From: DATFYM01 sp035315065
GTDB lineage: Bacteria; Acidobacteriota; Terriglobia; UBA7540
NCBI GenBank assembly: GCA_035315065.1
Contig: DATFYM010000017.1
Location: 1-33,151 of the forward strand
Direction of reading: 5' to 3'
DNA: 33,151 nt
How positions within the stretch are numbered: position 1 is the stretch's first letter; each line of letters begins with the position of its first letter. Made by a program: the position numbers and the translations under genes. Below are positions 1-7,239 of the stretch, piece after piece. Under the pieces are notes generated by a model that was not told the origin of the DNA, did not search any database, and saw only the letters and a list, made by a program, of their open reading frames with translations.

Positions 1-64
1 CATAGTTGCTAACGTCATGTCTTCCGCCGCTTGAGGATTTGAGCGGAGGCAAGGAGGGCCGACG

Positions 65-505
65 ATGACCAGGGAGTCACCCGATATTCCCCACAGCATG
101 CGGAAGGTTTGCCGGCGTTTCGAGCGCTGGCGGAGCGCGCACACCGGGCGCCGCGTACCGATTCCAAAGCGGTTGTGGGCCGCTGCGGCGGAATTGGCTC
201 GGCAGCACGGAGTTTTCCCCACGGCGAAGGCTTTGCGTTTGGAGTATGGCAAGTTGAAGCAGTTGGTGGAAGCGCCGGGTCCGGTGGCGCGGAATAGGGG
301 GGCGAAGGCCCCGGCCGCAGCCCCGCGCCGCGCACGGTCCACCGCACCGCCGGCGTTTGTCGAACTGCTGACGTCCCCGGCGGCCGGCCTGGCGGAGTGC
401 CTGATCGAGTTGGAGGGGCGGCGCGGCAAGGTGCGCATCCAGTGGAAAGGGACGACGGCGCCGGACCTGGCTGGGCTGAGCCGGGCGTTTTGGCAGACCC
501 CATGA
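65..505 (+). CDS. tnpA: IS66-type accessory protein TnpA
   Basis: A 146-aa basic protein that fits the first, TnpA-like protein of IS66-family elements: a helix-turn-helix-like N-terminal half (about residues 10-70, with a WAAAAELARQHG segment) and a short variable C-terminal half. TnpA-type proteins of IS66 elements are thought to bind DNA and support transposition. The start is well supported by an AAGGAGG ribosome-binding site seven bases upstream. The stop overlaps the next start as ATGA (502-505), showing translational coupling to tnpB. The family call rests mainly on position and the tnpB/tnpC context, because TnpA sequences are divergent. Confidence 0.75.
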   Translation: MTRESPDIPHSMRKVCRRFERWRSAHTGRRVPIPKRLWAAAAELARQHGVFPTAKALRLEYGKLKQLVEAPGPVARNRGAKAPAAAPRRARSTAPPAFVELLTSPAAGLAECLIELEGRRGKVRIQWKGTTAPDLAGLSRAFWQTP

Positions 506-852
506 TTCAGATCGCACCGCAGATGCGGATTTTGGTGGCGATCGAGGCCGTGGATGGCCGCAAGGGCATCGACTCGCTTGCCCGACTGTGCCAGGAGAAG
601 CTGCAGGAGGACCCTTTCTCGGGATGCCTGTTTGTGTTCCGCAGCCGACGCGGAACATCGATTCGCATCCTGACGTACGACGGCCAGGGGTTCTGGCTGG
701 CGCAGAAGCGGTTGTCGAAGGGGCGGTTCGTGTGGTGGCCGAGTGGGAAGGAGCCGACTCGAAGGCTACAGGCCCATCAAGCGCAGTTGCTGCTGGCGGC
801 GGGCAACCCGGAGACGGCGGCGGCGCCGGTGTGGCGGGGCGTGAGTGCATAA
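502..852 (+). CDS. tnpB: IS66 Orf2 family protein TnpB
   Basis: A 116-aa protein with the recognisable IS66 Orf2/TnpB pattern: an IYLAIEAVDGRKG-like opening (here ILVAIEAVDGRKGID), then LFVFRSRRGTSIRILTYDGQGFWLAQKRLSKGRFVWW. This family is short, lacks a catalytic triad and is required alongside TnpC. The length matches the family norm of roughly 110-120 aa. The ATG at 502 lies inside the tnpA stop (ATGA), so this start is chosen over an in-frame upstream start at 397. A 55-bp gap separates it from the DruA-like gene, which interrupts the usual tnpB-tnpC adjacency. Confidence 0.88.
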   Translation: MIQIAPQMRILVAIEAVDGRKGIDSLARLCQEKLQEDPFSGCLFVFRSRRGTSIRILTYDGQGFWLAQKRLSKGRFVWWPSGKEPTRRLQAHQAQLLLAAGNPETAAAPVWRGVSA

Positions 853-907
853 AAAAATTGCAATAGGCTCTTGCGTTCCGCATTCGGCTCTGGCACACTG
901 ACGGCGT

Positions 908-1786
908 ATGCCGGTCGAGTGGAGATACCGGGGCCGAACCGTTACCGCCGAAGAGATCGTTTTCATTCGGCGGCTCATCGCCGAACATCCGGAAGCCAGC
1001 CGGCGGGCGTTGTCGGCGAAACTGTGCGAGGCTTGGGGATGGAAGCAGGCCAACGGCGCGCCCCGCGCCATGGTCTGCCGGGGCTTGATGTTGATGCTGC
1101 ACCGGGCGGGCGAGATTGAGTTGCCGCCGGTGCGGCAGATCTCGCTCAACCCTCTGGTGAGACGCCACCGGCCCGCCCCGGTGCTGATCGATACCACGCC
1201 CATCCACGGCCCCCTGAGCCAGCTCCAACCGATCGAATTTGAGCAGGTGCGGCGTACCGCCGATGAGCCACTGTTCAACAGCCTGATCGAACAGCATCAT
1301 TACCTTAACTACGAGCAACCAGTCGGGGAGCACCTCAAATTTTTGACTTGGGCCCACGGGCGACCGTTGGCCTGTCTGGCGTGGAGTTCGGCCCCGCGTC
1401 ATCTGGGCAGCCGCGACCGCTTTATCGGTTGGAGCGCCGAAGCCCGGCGGCGCAACATCCGTTTCCTCGCCTACAATACGCGTTTCCTCATTCTGCCCTG
1501 GGTGCAGGTGGAGCACTTGGCCTCGCATCTGCTGGGACGCATGGCGCAGCGGCTCTCGGCCGATTGGGAGCGGGTCTACGGCCATCCGATCTACTTTCTG
1601 GAGACCTTCATCGATCCGGAGCGGTTTCGGGGGACTTGTTACCGGGCGGCGAACTGGGTGCTGCTGGGACGGACCACGGGGCGGGGCAAAAACGATCAGA
1701 CGAATCGACCCAACCGTTCGATCAAAGAGGTACTGGGCTATCCGCTCACGCGGCGGTTTCGCCAGTTGCTGCAGGAGGCTCGATGA
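908..1786 (+). CDS. DUF4338 (DruA-like) protein inside IS66 element
   Basis: A 292-aa protein matching the DUF4338 family, whose best-known member is DruA of the Druantia anti-phage system. The diagnostic stretch is seen directly: HHYLNYEQPVGEHLKFL, then LACLAWSSAPRHLGSRD, then a TRFLILPWVQVEHLASHLLGR core, then a FLETFIDPERFRGTCYRAANW block near the C-terminus. An N-terminal helical region (about 10-60) resembles a DNA-binding module. The gene sits between tnpB and tnpC, and its stop overlaps the tnpC start (ATGA, 1783-1786), so it is part of the element's operon rather than a chance neighbour. No DruB-E partner or helicase is nearby, so a complete Druantia system is not present. Its biochemical role is unknown; a part in transposition or target choice is inference. 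Confidence 0.85.
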   Translation: MPVEWRYRGRTVTAEEIVFIRRLIAEHPEASRRALSAKLCEAWGWKQANGAPRAMVCRGLMLMLHRAGEIELPPVRQISLNPLVRRHRPAPVLIDTTPIHGPLSQLQPIEFEQVRRTADEPLFNSLIEQHHYLNYEQPVGEHLKFLTWAHGRPLACLAWSSAPRHLGSRDRFIGWSAEARRRNIRFLAYNTRFLILPWVQVEHLASHLLGRMAQRLSADWERVYGHPIYFLETFIDPERFRGTCYRAANWVLLGRTTGRGKNDQTNRPNRSIKEVLGYPLTRRFRQLLQEAR

Positions 1787-3408
1787 AGCCGGGCGTGGAG
1801 CGGCTCGATGTCACTGTCGCAGAACTGGAGGCGCTGCTGGAGGGCGTCCGGGAACCGCTGGGGGAAGCCGGATACCAGAAACTGAAGGCGGCCCTTCGCA
1901 CTCTGGCCTACGTGACCGAGCTGTTAGAGAATCGGGAGGCGACGCTGGCGACGTTGCGGCGCCTGTTGTGCCGGGCGAGCACGGAGAAGACGGCGCAGGT
2001 GTTGAAGCAGGCGGGCGTCGAAGGGGGCGAGAAGAAGCCCAAGCCTGCGGGTCAGCGCACCCCCGAGACCCCGGCCCCCGGGCATGGGCGCCGCGAGGCT
2101 GCTGCCTATCGTGGAGCCCAAAAGGTCAAGGTTCCCCATGGGTCGTTACACCAGGGGGACCGGTGTCCGGAGTGTCTGCGCGGCAAGGTGTACCCGCTGC
2201 GTGATCCCGGCCTGCTGGTGCGTATCCAAGGACAGGCTCCGATCGCAGCCACGGTGTACGAGTTAGAGAAGCTGAGATGCAATCTCTGTGGCGAAGTGTT
2301 CACCGCCGAGGCTCCGGAGGAAGTGGGGACGGAGAAGTATGACGCCACGGCGGCGAGTATGATCGCGCTGCTGCGCTATGGCAGCGGATTTCCCTGGAAC
2401 CGGCTGGAAGGGCTGGAGGGAAGCCTGGGAATCCCGCTCCCGGCCGCCACCCAATGCGAGATCGTAGCGCAAACGGCGACCACGATCCGACCGGCCCTGC
2501 AGGAGTTGATTGACCAGGCCGCCCAGGGCGAGGTGCTGTATAACGACGATACTTCCATGCGGGTGCTGGCCCTGCTCCGGGGTGGGACGGGCGCAGGGAA
2601 GGAGTCCGGAGAGCGGACGGGCGTATTTACCAGCGGGATTGTGTCCACCGGGGAGGGCCGGCGGGTGGCCCTGTTTTTCACGGGGCGGAAGCATGCCGGA
2701 GAGAACCTGGGCGAGGTGCTGAAGCGGCGGGCGGCGGAACGGGACCCCCCTATCCAGATGTGCGACGCGCTCTCGCGCAACCTGCCCAAGCTACCGGAGA
2801 AACTGAAAGTGATCGTGGGCCATTGCCTCGCTCATGCCAGGCGTCGTTTTGTGGAGGTGACCGCGAACTTTCCCCAGGCCTGCCGGTTCGTGCTGGAGAG
2901 CTTGGGCGAGGTCTATGGAAACGACGCCGAAGCCCAGGCGCAAGGCCTCTCGCCGGAAGAGCGCCTCCGTCTCCACCAGGCTCAGAGCCGCCCGGTGATG
3001 GACGGGCTGCTCGCTTGGCTGAAGGCCCAGTTCGAGGAAAAGAAAGTAGAGCCCAACTCAGGTCTGGGCGAGGCGATCGGCTACCTGCTCAAGCACTGGG
3101 ATCGCCTGACGCTCTTCCTGCGCCAAGCGGGGGCACCGCTGGACAATAATCTTTGTGAAAGAGGGTTGAAAAAAGCCATTCTGCACCGGAAGAACTCCCT
3201 GTTCTACAAGACCGGGAAGGGAGCGCAAGTCGGCGACCTGTACATGAGTCTGATTCACACTTGCGAATTAAACGGCGCCAATCCCTTCGACTACCTGACC
3301 GCGTTGCAGAAACATGCAGCAGAGCTGGCCCGCAACCCGTCGGCGTGGATGCCCTGGAATTACGGCGTAACGCTGGGCGGGGCCGACGCCAGAGTGGATT
3401 CCGGGTAG
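1783..3408 (+). CDS. tnpC: IS66 family transposase TnpC
   Basis: A 541-aa IS66-type DDE transposase. Domains in order: N-terminal coiled/leucine-rich segment (about 10-65); a zinc-binding region with CPEC (128-131) and CNLC (166-169); then the catalytic domain with an NDDTSMRVL motif (Asp255/256), CDALSRN (Asp328), HCLAHARRRF, and the final NNLCERGLK motif (Glu459). The C-terminal IS66 tail ends in SLIHTCELNGANPFDYL. Start 1783 is set by the ATGA overlap with the preceding gene, and the length agrees with full-length family members. There is no frameshift, so the element looks recently active. Terminal inverted repeats could not be identified; the left end may lie at or just before base 1. 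Confidence 0.93.
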   Translation: MKPGVERLDVTVAELEALLEGVREPLGEAGYQKLKAALRTLAYVTELLENREATLATLRRLLCRASTEKTAQVLKQAGVEGGEKKPKPAGQRTPETPAPGHGRREAAAYRGAQKVKVPHGSLHQGDRCPECLRGKVYPLRDPGLLVRIQGQAPIAATVYELEKLRCNLCGEVFTAEAPEEVGTEKYDATAASMIALLRYGSGFPWNRLEGLEGSLGIPLPAATQCEIVAQTATTIRPALQELIDQAAQGEVLYNDDTSMRVLALLRGGTGAGKESGERTGVFTSGIVSTGEGRRVALFFTGRKHAGENLGEVLKRRAAERDPPIQMCDALSRNLPKLPEKLKVIVGHCLAHARRRFVEVTANFPQACRFVLESLGEVYGNDAEAQAQGLSPEERLRLHQAQSRPVMDGLLAWLKAQFEEKKVEPNSGLGEAIGYLLKHWDRLTLFLRQAGAPLDNNLCERGLKKAILHRKNSLFYKTGKGAQVGDLYMSLIHTCELNGANPFDYLTALQKHAAELARNPSAWMPWNYGVTLGGADARVDSG

Positions 3409-3496
3409 CAAGAGGGTACGCCTCCCGGGATCGAGTATGATGGATCCCGCTGGCCGGAAACTATAGCTTGCGGCCTGCCGGATCGACTCCTTCGAA

Positions 3497-4153
3497 ATGG
3501 GCCAAAACCGCGTACTTTCGAGTTCGAAATCGGGCAGGGTTTTTGGCCAGGGGTCGAAACCGACAAAACCGGTGCGCGCCGGCCTCTACGCCCGTGTCTC
3601 CACGCACGACCAGCAGACTTTGCCATTGCAGAACCGTGCCATGCGGGAATACGTTGCCCAGCGGGGCTGGAACATCGCCTTGCAAATCAAAGAGGTCGGC
3701 TCCGGAGCCTCCGAGCGGGAACTGCGGGAGAAGCTGCTGGAAGCGGCGCGGCGCCGCGAGATTGACGTGGTCATAGTCTGGCGGCTGGATCGCTGGGGAC
3801 GGTCTCCGGCAGACCTGGTGGCCACCCTTCAAGAACTCAGCCATCTAGGAGTAGGCTTTGTGTCGCTGACCGAAGCCCTGGACCTGACCATGCCCAGCGG
3901 GCGAGCCATGGCAGGAATGTTAGCCGTGTTTGCCGAGTTCGAGCACGAAATTCTGCGCGAGCGGGTTCGTGCGGGGTTGGCCCAGGCGCGGCAGAACGGC
4001 CAGCGGCTGGGCCGGCCCCTCACGGCAGCACTCAAGGCCGACCAGGTACGGAAGCTATACCGCGCTAGAGTCAGCAAAGCCGAGATCGCCCGCCGACTGC
4101 AGATCGGGCGCACCTCGGTGCGACGCATACTGAGAGGAAGGATTCGACGATGA
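3497..4153 (+). CDS. Serine recombinase (resolvase/invertase type)
   Basis: A 218-aa small serine recombinase. The N-terminal catalytic domain begins with GLYARVSTHDQQ, giving the nucleophile Ser35. The conserved arginine-rich VWRLDRWGRS segment (about 93-102) and the long E-helix region (EFEHEILRERVRAGLAQARQNGQRLGRP) follow. The C-terminal 40 residues form a helix-turn-helix (SKAEIARRLQIGRTSVRRILRG) for site recognition. Such enzymes resolve cointegrates or invert DNA. The gene lies 88 bp after the IS66 operon and overlaps the next gene by four bases (ATGA), so it may belong to the island rather than to the IS. No crossover site was identified. Confidence 0.9.
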   Translation: MGQNRVLSSSKSGRVFGQGSKPTKPVRAGLYARVSTHDQQTLPLQNRAMREYVAQRGWNIALQIKEVGSGASERELREKLLEAARRREIDVVIVWRLDRWGRSPADLVATLQELSHLGVGFVSLTEALDLTMPSGRAMAGMLAVFAEFEHEILRERVRAGLAQARQNGQRLGRPLTAALKADQVRKLYRARVSKAEIARRLQIGRTSVRRILRGRIRR

Positions 4154-4542
4154 GCAGTCCGCCCATAGAATTCCACAAAATCTGGATCGAACAGTGCGCC
4201 GCGACGGAAGCCATCCGCGAACGCTTCGGATCGCAAAATGCCTTGGACTACCTGATCGGAGAGAAGATTTTCAGCTTCGTGGGGGCCTCAGAACGAGATC
4301 CCGATTTCGCCGCAGAGTTGCCGGCGTTTGTCGCGGAAGTCCGGCGCCTCTTTACCGCCGAGGAAATTCGCGGGTATCTCGACCAACTGGAGCGCACGAA
4401 GTTTCTCGCTCCACCGGACCCCGATCTGGAAATGGATCATCCCGACGACGATCCGGAGGAAGAGCCTTGGCCGGAAAATCCCGTACTGGGGGCGGAAGAA
4501 CTGCTCCGTTTTTCCCGTGTCCGGCAACTCCTGCAGGAGTAA
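4150..4542 (+). CDS. Unknown protein coupled to the serine recombinase
   Basis: A 130-aa acidic protein of unknown function. It is helical through residues 1-80 and has a very acidic patch (about 90-112, rich in D, E and P). No catalytic motif is visible. Its ATG overlaps the recombinase stop (ATGA), so the two are translated as a pair, and the next gene begins 20 bp downstream. Coupling suggests a helper or modulator of the recombinase, but this is inference from position only. Confidence 0.7.
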   Translation: MSSPPIEFHKIWIEQCAATEAIRERFGSQNALDYLIGEKIFSFVGASERDPDFAAELPAFVAEVRRLFTAEEIRGYLDQLERTKFLAPPDPDLEMDHPDDDPEEEPWPENPVLGAEELLRFSRVRQLLQE

Positions 4543-4562
4543 AGCGGCACCGGGACTGGTTT

Positions 4563-4931
4563 ATGGCCAAACCAAAGCGGGATCCCGTGCGGGAGGAGCG
4601 AATCCACAACGAAGTTGTGGTTGACGCCTATGGGCCGGAGGAGCAAGCCGTGGGCTGGCATTACTATCTGGAGGACAAAATCCGATTCCCGTTCCAGGCA
4701 AAATGCATCGTTGCCAAGGTGGTTTCGCCGCTCCTCAAAGGCGAAACCGTCGAGGTCCGCGGCATGGCTCCAGAAGATGCTTGCTCCAGCGACATGCTCG
4801 TGCTGATCTGTTGGCAAGACCGGAACATGGCAGTTCCCCTATCTCAACTGCTAGCCATCAAAGGCAACAAAGCAACCAACGAAGCCATCGCCGACTGGCA
4901 CTATTGGGTGGCCCAAGGCTACTGCTTCTAA
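4563..4931 (+). CDS. CcbP-like calcium-binding protein
   Basis: A 122-aa protein resembling CcbP, the small acidic calcium-binding protein first studied in heterocyst-forming cyanobacteria (Calci_bind_CcbP family). The hallmark is seen as WHYYLEDKIRFPFQAKC (about 33-49), followed by a KGETVEVRGMAPEDAC segment and a VLICWQDRNMAVPLSQL segment, and ending in an ADWHYWVAQGY tail. The ATG at 4563 is chosen over an upstream in-frame start at 4194 because that would overlap the preceding gene completely. The gene probably continues the recombinase operon. The family also occurs as cargo of mobile regions. Whether calcium is the real ligand here cannot be told from sequence. Confidence 0.75.
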   Translation: MAKPKRDPVREERIHNEVVVDAYGPEEQAVGWHYYLEDKIRFPFQAKCIVAKVVSPLLKGETVEVRGMAPEDACSSDMLVLICWQDRNMAVPLSQLLAIKGNKATNEAIADWHYWVAQGYCF

Positions 4932-5012
4932 GCCACCGCCGGCCTCAAATCTTGGTTTACGCAGACTTGCCGAAACCTCACGAAGCTTTTTGCCAACGGG
5001 CAATACAAACAA

Positions 5013-5297
5013 GTGCTTACAGAATTGCGGTTGGCTTTCGAAGGGTTGGCGAACGGTCTCGGGTTTGAAGGGCGCGTCAGGGAGTGCGTCGACCATCTCC
5101 TTGCGGAGTTTGGCGGGGAGAAGAAAGACAAGGCACGAGAAACCGTGCTCAATCTTTACAAATTTCTTCATTTGGGTCCGCATGAACCGGTACAGGCACC
5201 GGACGCGACCGGACAGCCGACAGTCAACCGGGGTGACGCGCGATTTGCGCTCGTCATGACGTACGCGATTTTCGAATACATTACTCCGAAGGGGTGA
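5013..5297 (+). CDS. Fragment of a helical, HEPN-like protein
   Basis: A 94-aa reading frame from a GTG at 5013. The same frame is open upstream to 4932, directly after the CcbP stop, and its translation (LKSWFTQTCRNLTKLF) continues the helical pattern without any ATG. This suggests the 3' part of a longer gene that lost its 5' end. The C-terminus (NRGDARFALVMTYAIFEYI) resembles the last helix of HEPN-like proteins in abortive-infection and RNase toxins, but the catalytic RxxxxH motif is not clear. The assignment is tentative. Confidence 0.45.
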   Translation: MLTELRLAFEGLANGLGFEGRVRECVDHLLAEFGGEKKDKARETVLNLYKFLHLGPHEPVQAPDATGQPTVNRGDARFALVMTYAIFEYITPKG

Positions 5298-5392
5298 AGA
5301 GTCGCGGGGGGCGCTCACGGCCTCGCAAGGATTACGAGCTTTACGCTATGGCGAACGAGGAGCGGAAGAGCATCCAAGCATCGTAGGGAAGC

Positions 5393-6130
5393 ATGATTGC
5401 CGAGGTTGCCGAGGGCGCTCAGAACAAAATGGTACTCAAGCCCAAGGAGGTGGAAGCAATCGCGGGTCCGGGATTCCGCAAGCTCCTCAAGGCCGTTAAG
5501 CACCCTGATGATTTGGTGCGAGCGTGGCTGCCCGAACTGTTCAAGGTCCCGTATTTACCCAAGCGGAGAGAGAGAGAAGGGTGGATTCGGGCACGGAATA
5601 TGAAGGCCCTCCCCGACAAACTGACGACCTGGGCTGATGACGTGGAGTTTGCATCTCGATCGGCCCGGGTGTTTCTCTCCGCGCCGCTGGGCTACCCGCC
5701 AGGCATCATTGGTGCTCTCGCCCAGCAAATGCGGCAGGGGGCGGAGTTTCTCCGCAAGGCCATGTCAGGCCCGGATCTAGCGCCAAAACCGAGTGTTCGG
5801 GCGGTCCGTATTTGCGGACTGCTGGAATGGATTAAGATAGAAACGGGGCGGTATTATTATGCCGAGGTTGCGTGCCTTTTGGACCTTGCCTTCCTCGCGG
5901 CGACTGAGGGAAATGAGGGTGGCCCCGATCCGGCTGAGCTCAAGATGATGCTGAAACGAACAAGCTCAAGCTTGAGACAGAATGTAGCGGGGATTGTTAT
6001 GAAGTGGGCGAATGACCCGGAACTGCCCGAGGATTTTCGCGAGCTTATGCTACACGCGGCTCTGGAAACCGACCCGGTGCCGCCGAGGTCTGCATCGCGC
6101 CCGAACGTGCCTCCTCCTGGCAAGAAGTAA
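5393..6130 (+). CDS. Unknown protein, 245 aa
   Basis: A 245-aa protein of unknown function. It is mostly helical, with no signal peptide, membrane segment or recognised catalytic motif, and has a proline-rich C-terminal tail (about 225-245). The ATG at 5393 has only a weak ribosome-binding site (TAGGGAAG). It sits in the island-like stretch after the recombinase group and has no operon partner within 90 bp on either side. It is kept as a gene because it is long, in a consistent frame, and has no competing frame with a better family match. Confidence 0.6.
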   Translation: MIAEVAEGAQNKMVLKPKEVEAIAGPGFRKLLKAVKHPDDLVRAWLPELFKVPYLPKRREREGWIRARNMKALPDKLTTWADDVEFASRSARVFLSAPLGYPPGIIGALAQQMRQGAEFLRKAMSGPDLAPKPSVRAVRICGLLEWIKIETGRYYYAEVACLLDLAFLAATEGNEGGPDPAELKMMLKRTSSSLRQNVAGIVMKWANDPELPEDFRELMLHAALETDPVPPRSASRPNVPPPGKK

Positions 6131-6231
6131 CGAGTGACAACAAAAATTGTTGCCACCTGTTCTCGACCGCAGGGTATACGTTTACTATAGTGCTGCCGTC
6201 CGCGTGAATAAGCTGGCGAGGAGTAGAACAA

Positions 6232-6471
6232 GTGTCGGAGAAGGAAGACTTCCAAGACGTAATGGCCGAGGAAACTGGCAGAGGGCGTCGGCAGCCGAAG
6301 AAGGCAGTAACGCTGGCGCGTCAGCGCATGATTAGAAAAGCAGCAGATATGCTGGCTGATCCAGGCTGCGAGAAGAGAACTTTTCTTGCGGTTATTCGTG
6401 AGTACGGGATAAAAGAGGGGTCACCCGAGTTTCTTCAACTCTGCGAGTTGTGGGACGCTCGGCACGGCTAG
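6232..6471 (+). CDS. Small unknown basic protein
   Basis: A 79-aa protein from a GTG at 6232, preceded by a purine-rich GGCGAGGAGTAG segment that can act as ribosome-binding site. The N-terminal 30 residues are charged and basic (GRGRRQPKKA); the rest is a compact helical region. No known domain is recognised. Its 3' end overlaps a possible minus-strand small gene (6392-6610). Confidence 0.5.
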   Translation: MSEKEDFQDVMAEETGRGRRQPKKAVTLARQRMIRKAADMLADPGCEKRTFLAVIREYGIKEGSPEFLQLCELWDARHG

Positions 6472-6610
6472 CGCCATGCGCTACGCGTTCCGCGTTCCTT
6501 ATGCGCTTATCCTGTTCCTCGGGGGGCAGCGCACCGAGGTGGCGTGACACGATCTTCGTGAACTGATCGGAAAACTCTCTTGCGTTAATGCGTCGGCGTT
6601 TTCTTGACAT
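6392..6610 (-). CDS. Possible small basic unknown protein
   Basis: A 72-aa reading frame on the minus strand beginning MSRKRRRINAREF, with an acidic/basic alternating LPPEEQDKRIRNAERVA segment (about 28-44). Its composition is that of a real small protein rather than a chance frame, and an AGAGGG segment lies about 12 bases upstream. It overlaps the plus-strand 79-aa gene by 80 bases, so at least one of the two may be spurious. No function is proposed. Confidence 0.35.
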   Translation of the reverse strand: MSRKRRRINAREFSDQFTKIVSRHLGALPPEEQDKRIRNAERVAHGASRAERPTTRRVEETRVTPLLSRTHE

Positions 6611-7152
6611 TTTCAGCCCGCCCTCTCAAAACTTGCCTACCGTGACGCACCCTGCCACATACTGCTACACTATACTACACCCTCTACACCCTGTCCACCC
6701 CGCCTACTCGTCGCCCCTACATCACCCCACGTTCCATCCCAGCTAGCAATCGCGCGCAGCAAAGCGTGGCGCTGAACCCGCGAGCCGAAGCGCCCAGCGA
6801 ACCCGATTCAAAGGGAAAGCTGTCCAACGCACCGTGCGGGACGACGCACGGTTCGTGTTCAGCGTAAGGTGTATCAATCACCGAGTGGCGCAGCCGCAGG
6901 GGTCACTGGATATCCCGTGGACGGGTGGTCATTCTGGAAATACCAGCGGGCGCCGGGAGACTGGGTGCAACTGGATGAGTTGCGCAAATAAACCGGTGCT
7001 GTCCCGTGATTGCCACAAGCAAGGGTAGCGCAGGCCTGCTTTGCCAGGCCTGCGGTTCTTTCCTTGTGGTTCTTGCCGACTGCGTGTCCGCACGCGGGCC
7101 GGTGTTAATGACCAGGTGCATAACCATGCAACTCTAGCTTTCGCTTCAGATC
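6611..7152. other. Long non-coding stretch with several hairpins
   Basis: No convincing gene is visible. The part at 6640-6720 is strongly pyrimidine-biased with repeated CTACAC words. From 6831 on there are short perfect hairpins: ACCGTGCG/CGCACGGT (6831-6852), GCAACT/AGTTGC (6967-6983) and GCAGGCCTG/CAGGCCTGC (7030-7053). Clustered hairpins could mean a structured RNA or leader, but no known RNA family was recognised. Confidence 0.4.
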
Positions 7153-7168
7153 TGTGAGCAGCATCACT
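7153..7168. promoter_or_regulatory. CRP-type palindrome upstream of the dikinase-like gene
   Basis: TGTGA-GCAGCA-TCACT, nine of ten matches to the CRP half-sites TGTGA-N6-TCACA, ending 71 bp before the ATG at 7240. It shares the longer pattern TGTGA-N4-CATCAC with sites at 12647 and 14698. Binding by a Crp/Fnr-family protein is inference; one is encoded at 19770-20429. Confidence 0.55.
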
Positions 7169-7239
7169 GACAGGCGGCCCTTACACATTGCAGACTTGGA
7201 CCGGGTTCATTGGAACGGCTGTCATTTGTGGAGCCAGCT

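Noticed and set aside
77..1585. A 502-codon open frame on the minus strand
   Set aside because: It is antisense to tnpA, tnpB and the DruA-like gene, has proline/arginine-rich composition typical of a GC-rich shadow frame, and matches no family.
908..1786. A Druantia defence system
   Set aside because: Only the DruA-like protein is present; no DruE-type helicase or other Druantia gene is in the window.
1..3496. Terminal inverted repeats of the IS66 element
   Set aside because: Comparing the left 60 bases with the sequence after tnpC gave no convincing inverted match, so the element ends are left undefined.
6831..6860. Possible domain V of a group II intron
   Set aside because: The CGCACGGTTCG part looks similar, but the catalytic AGC triad and the rest of the domain are absent and no reverse transcriptase is nearby.
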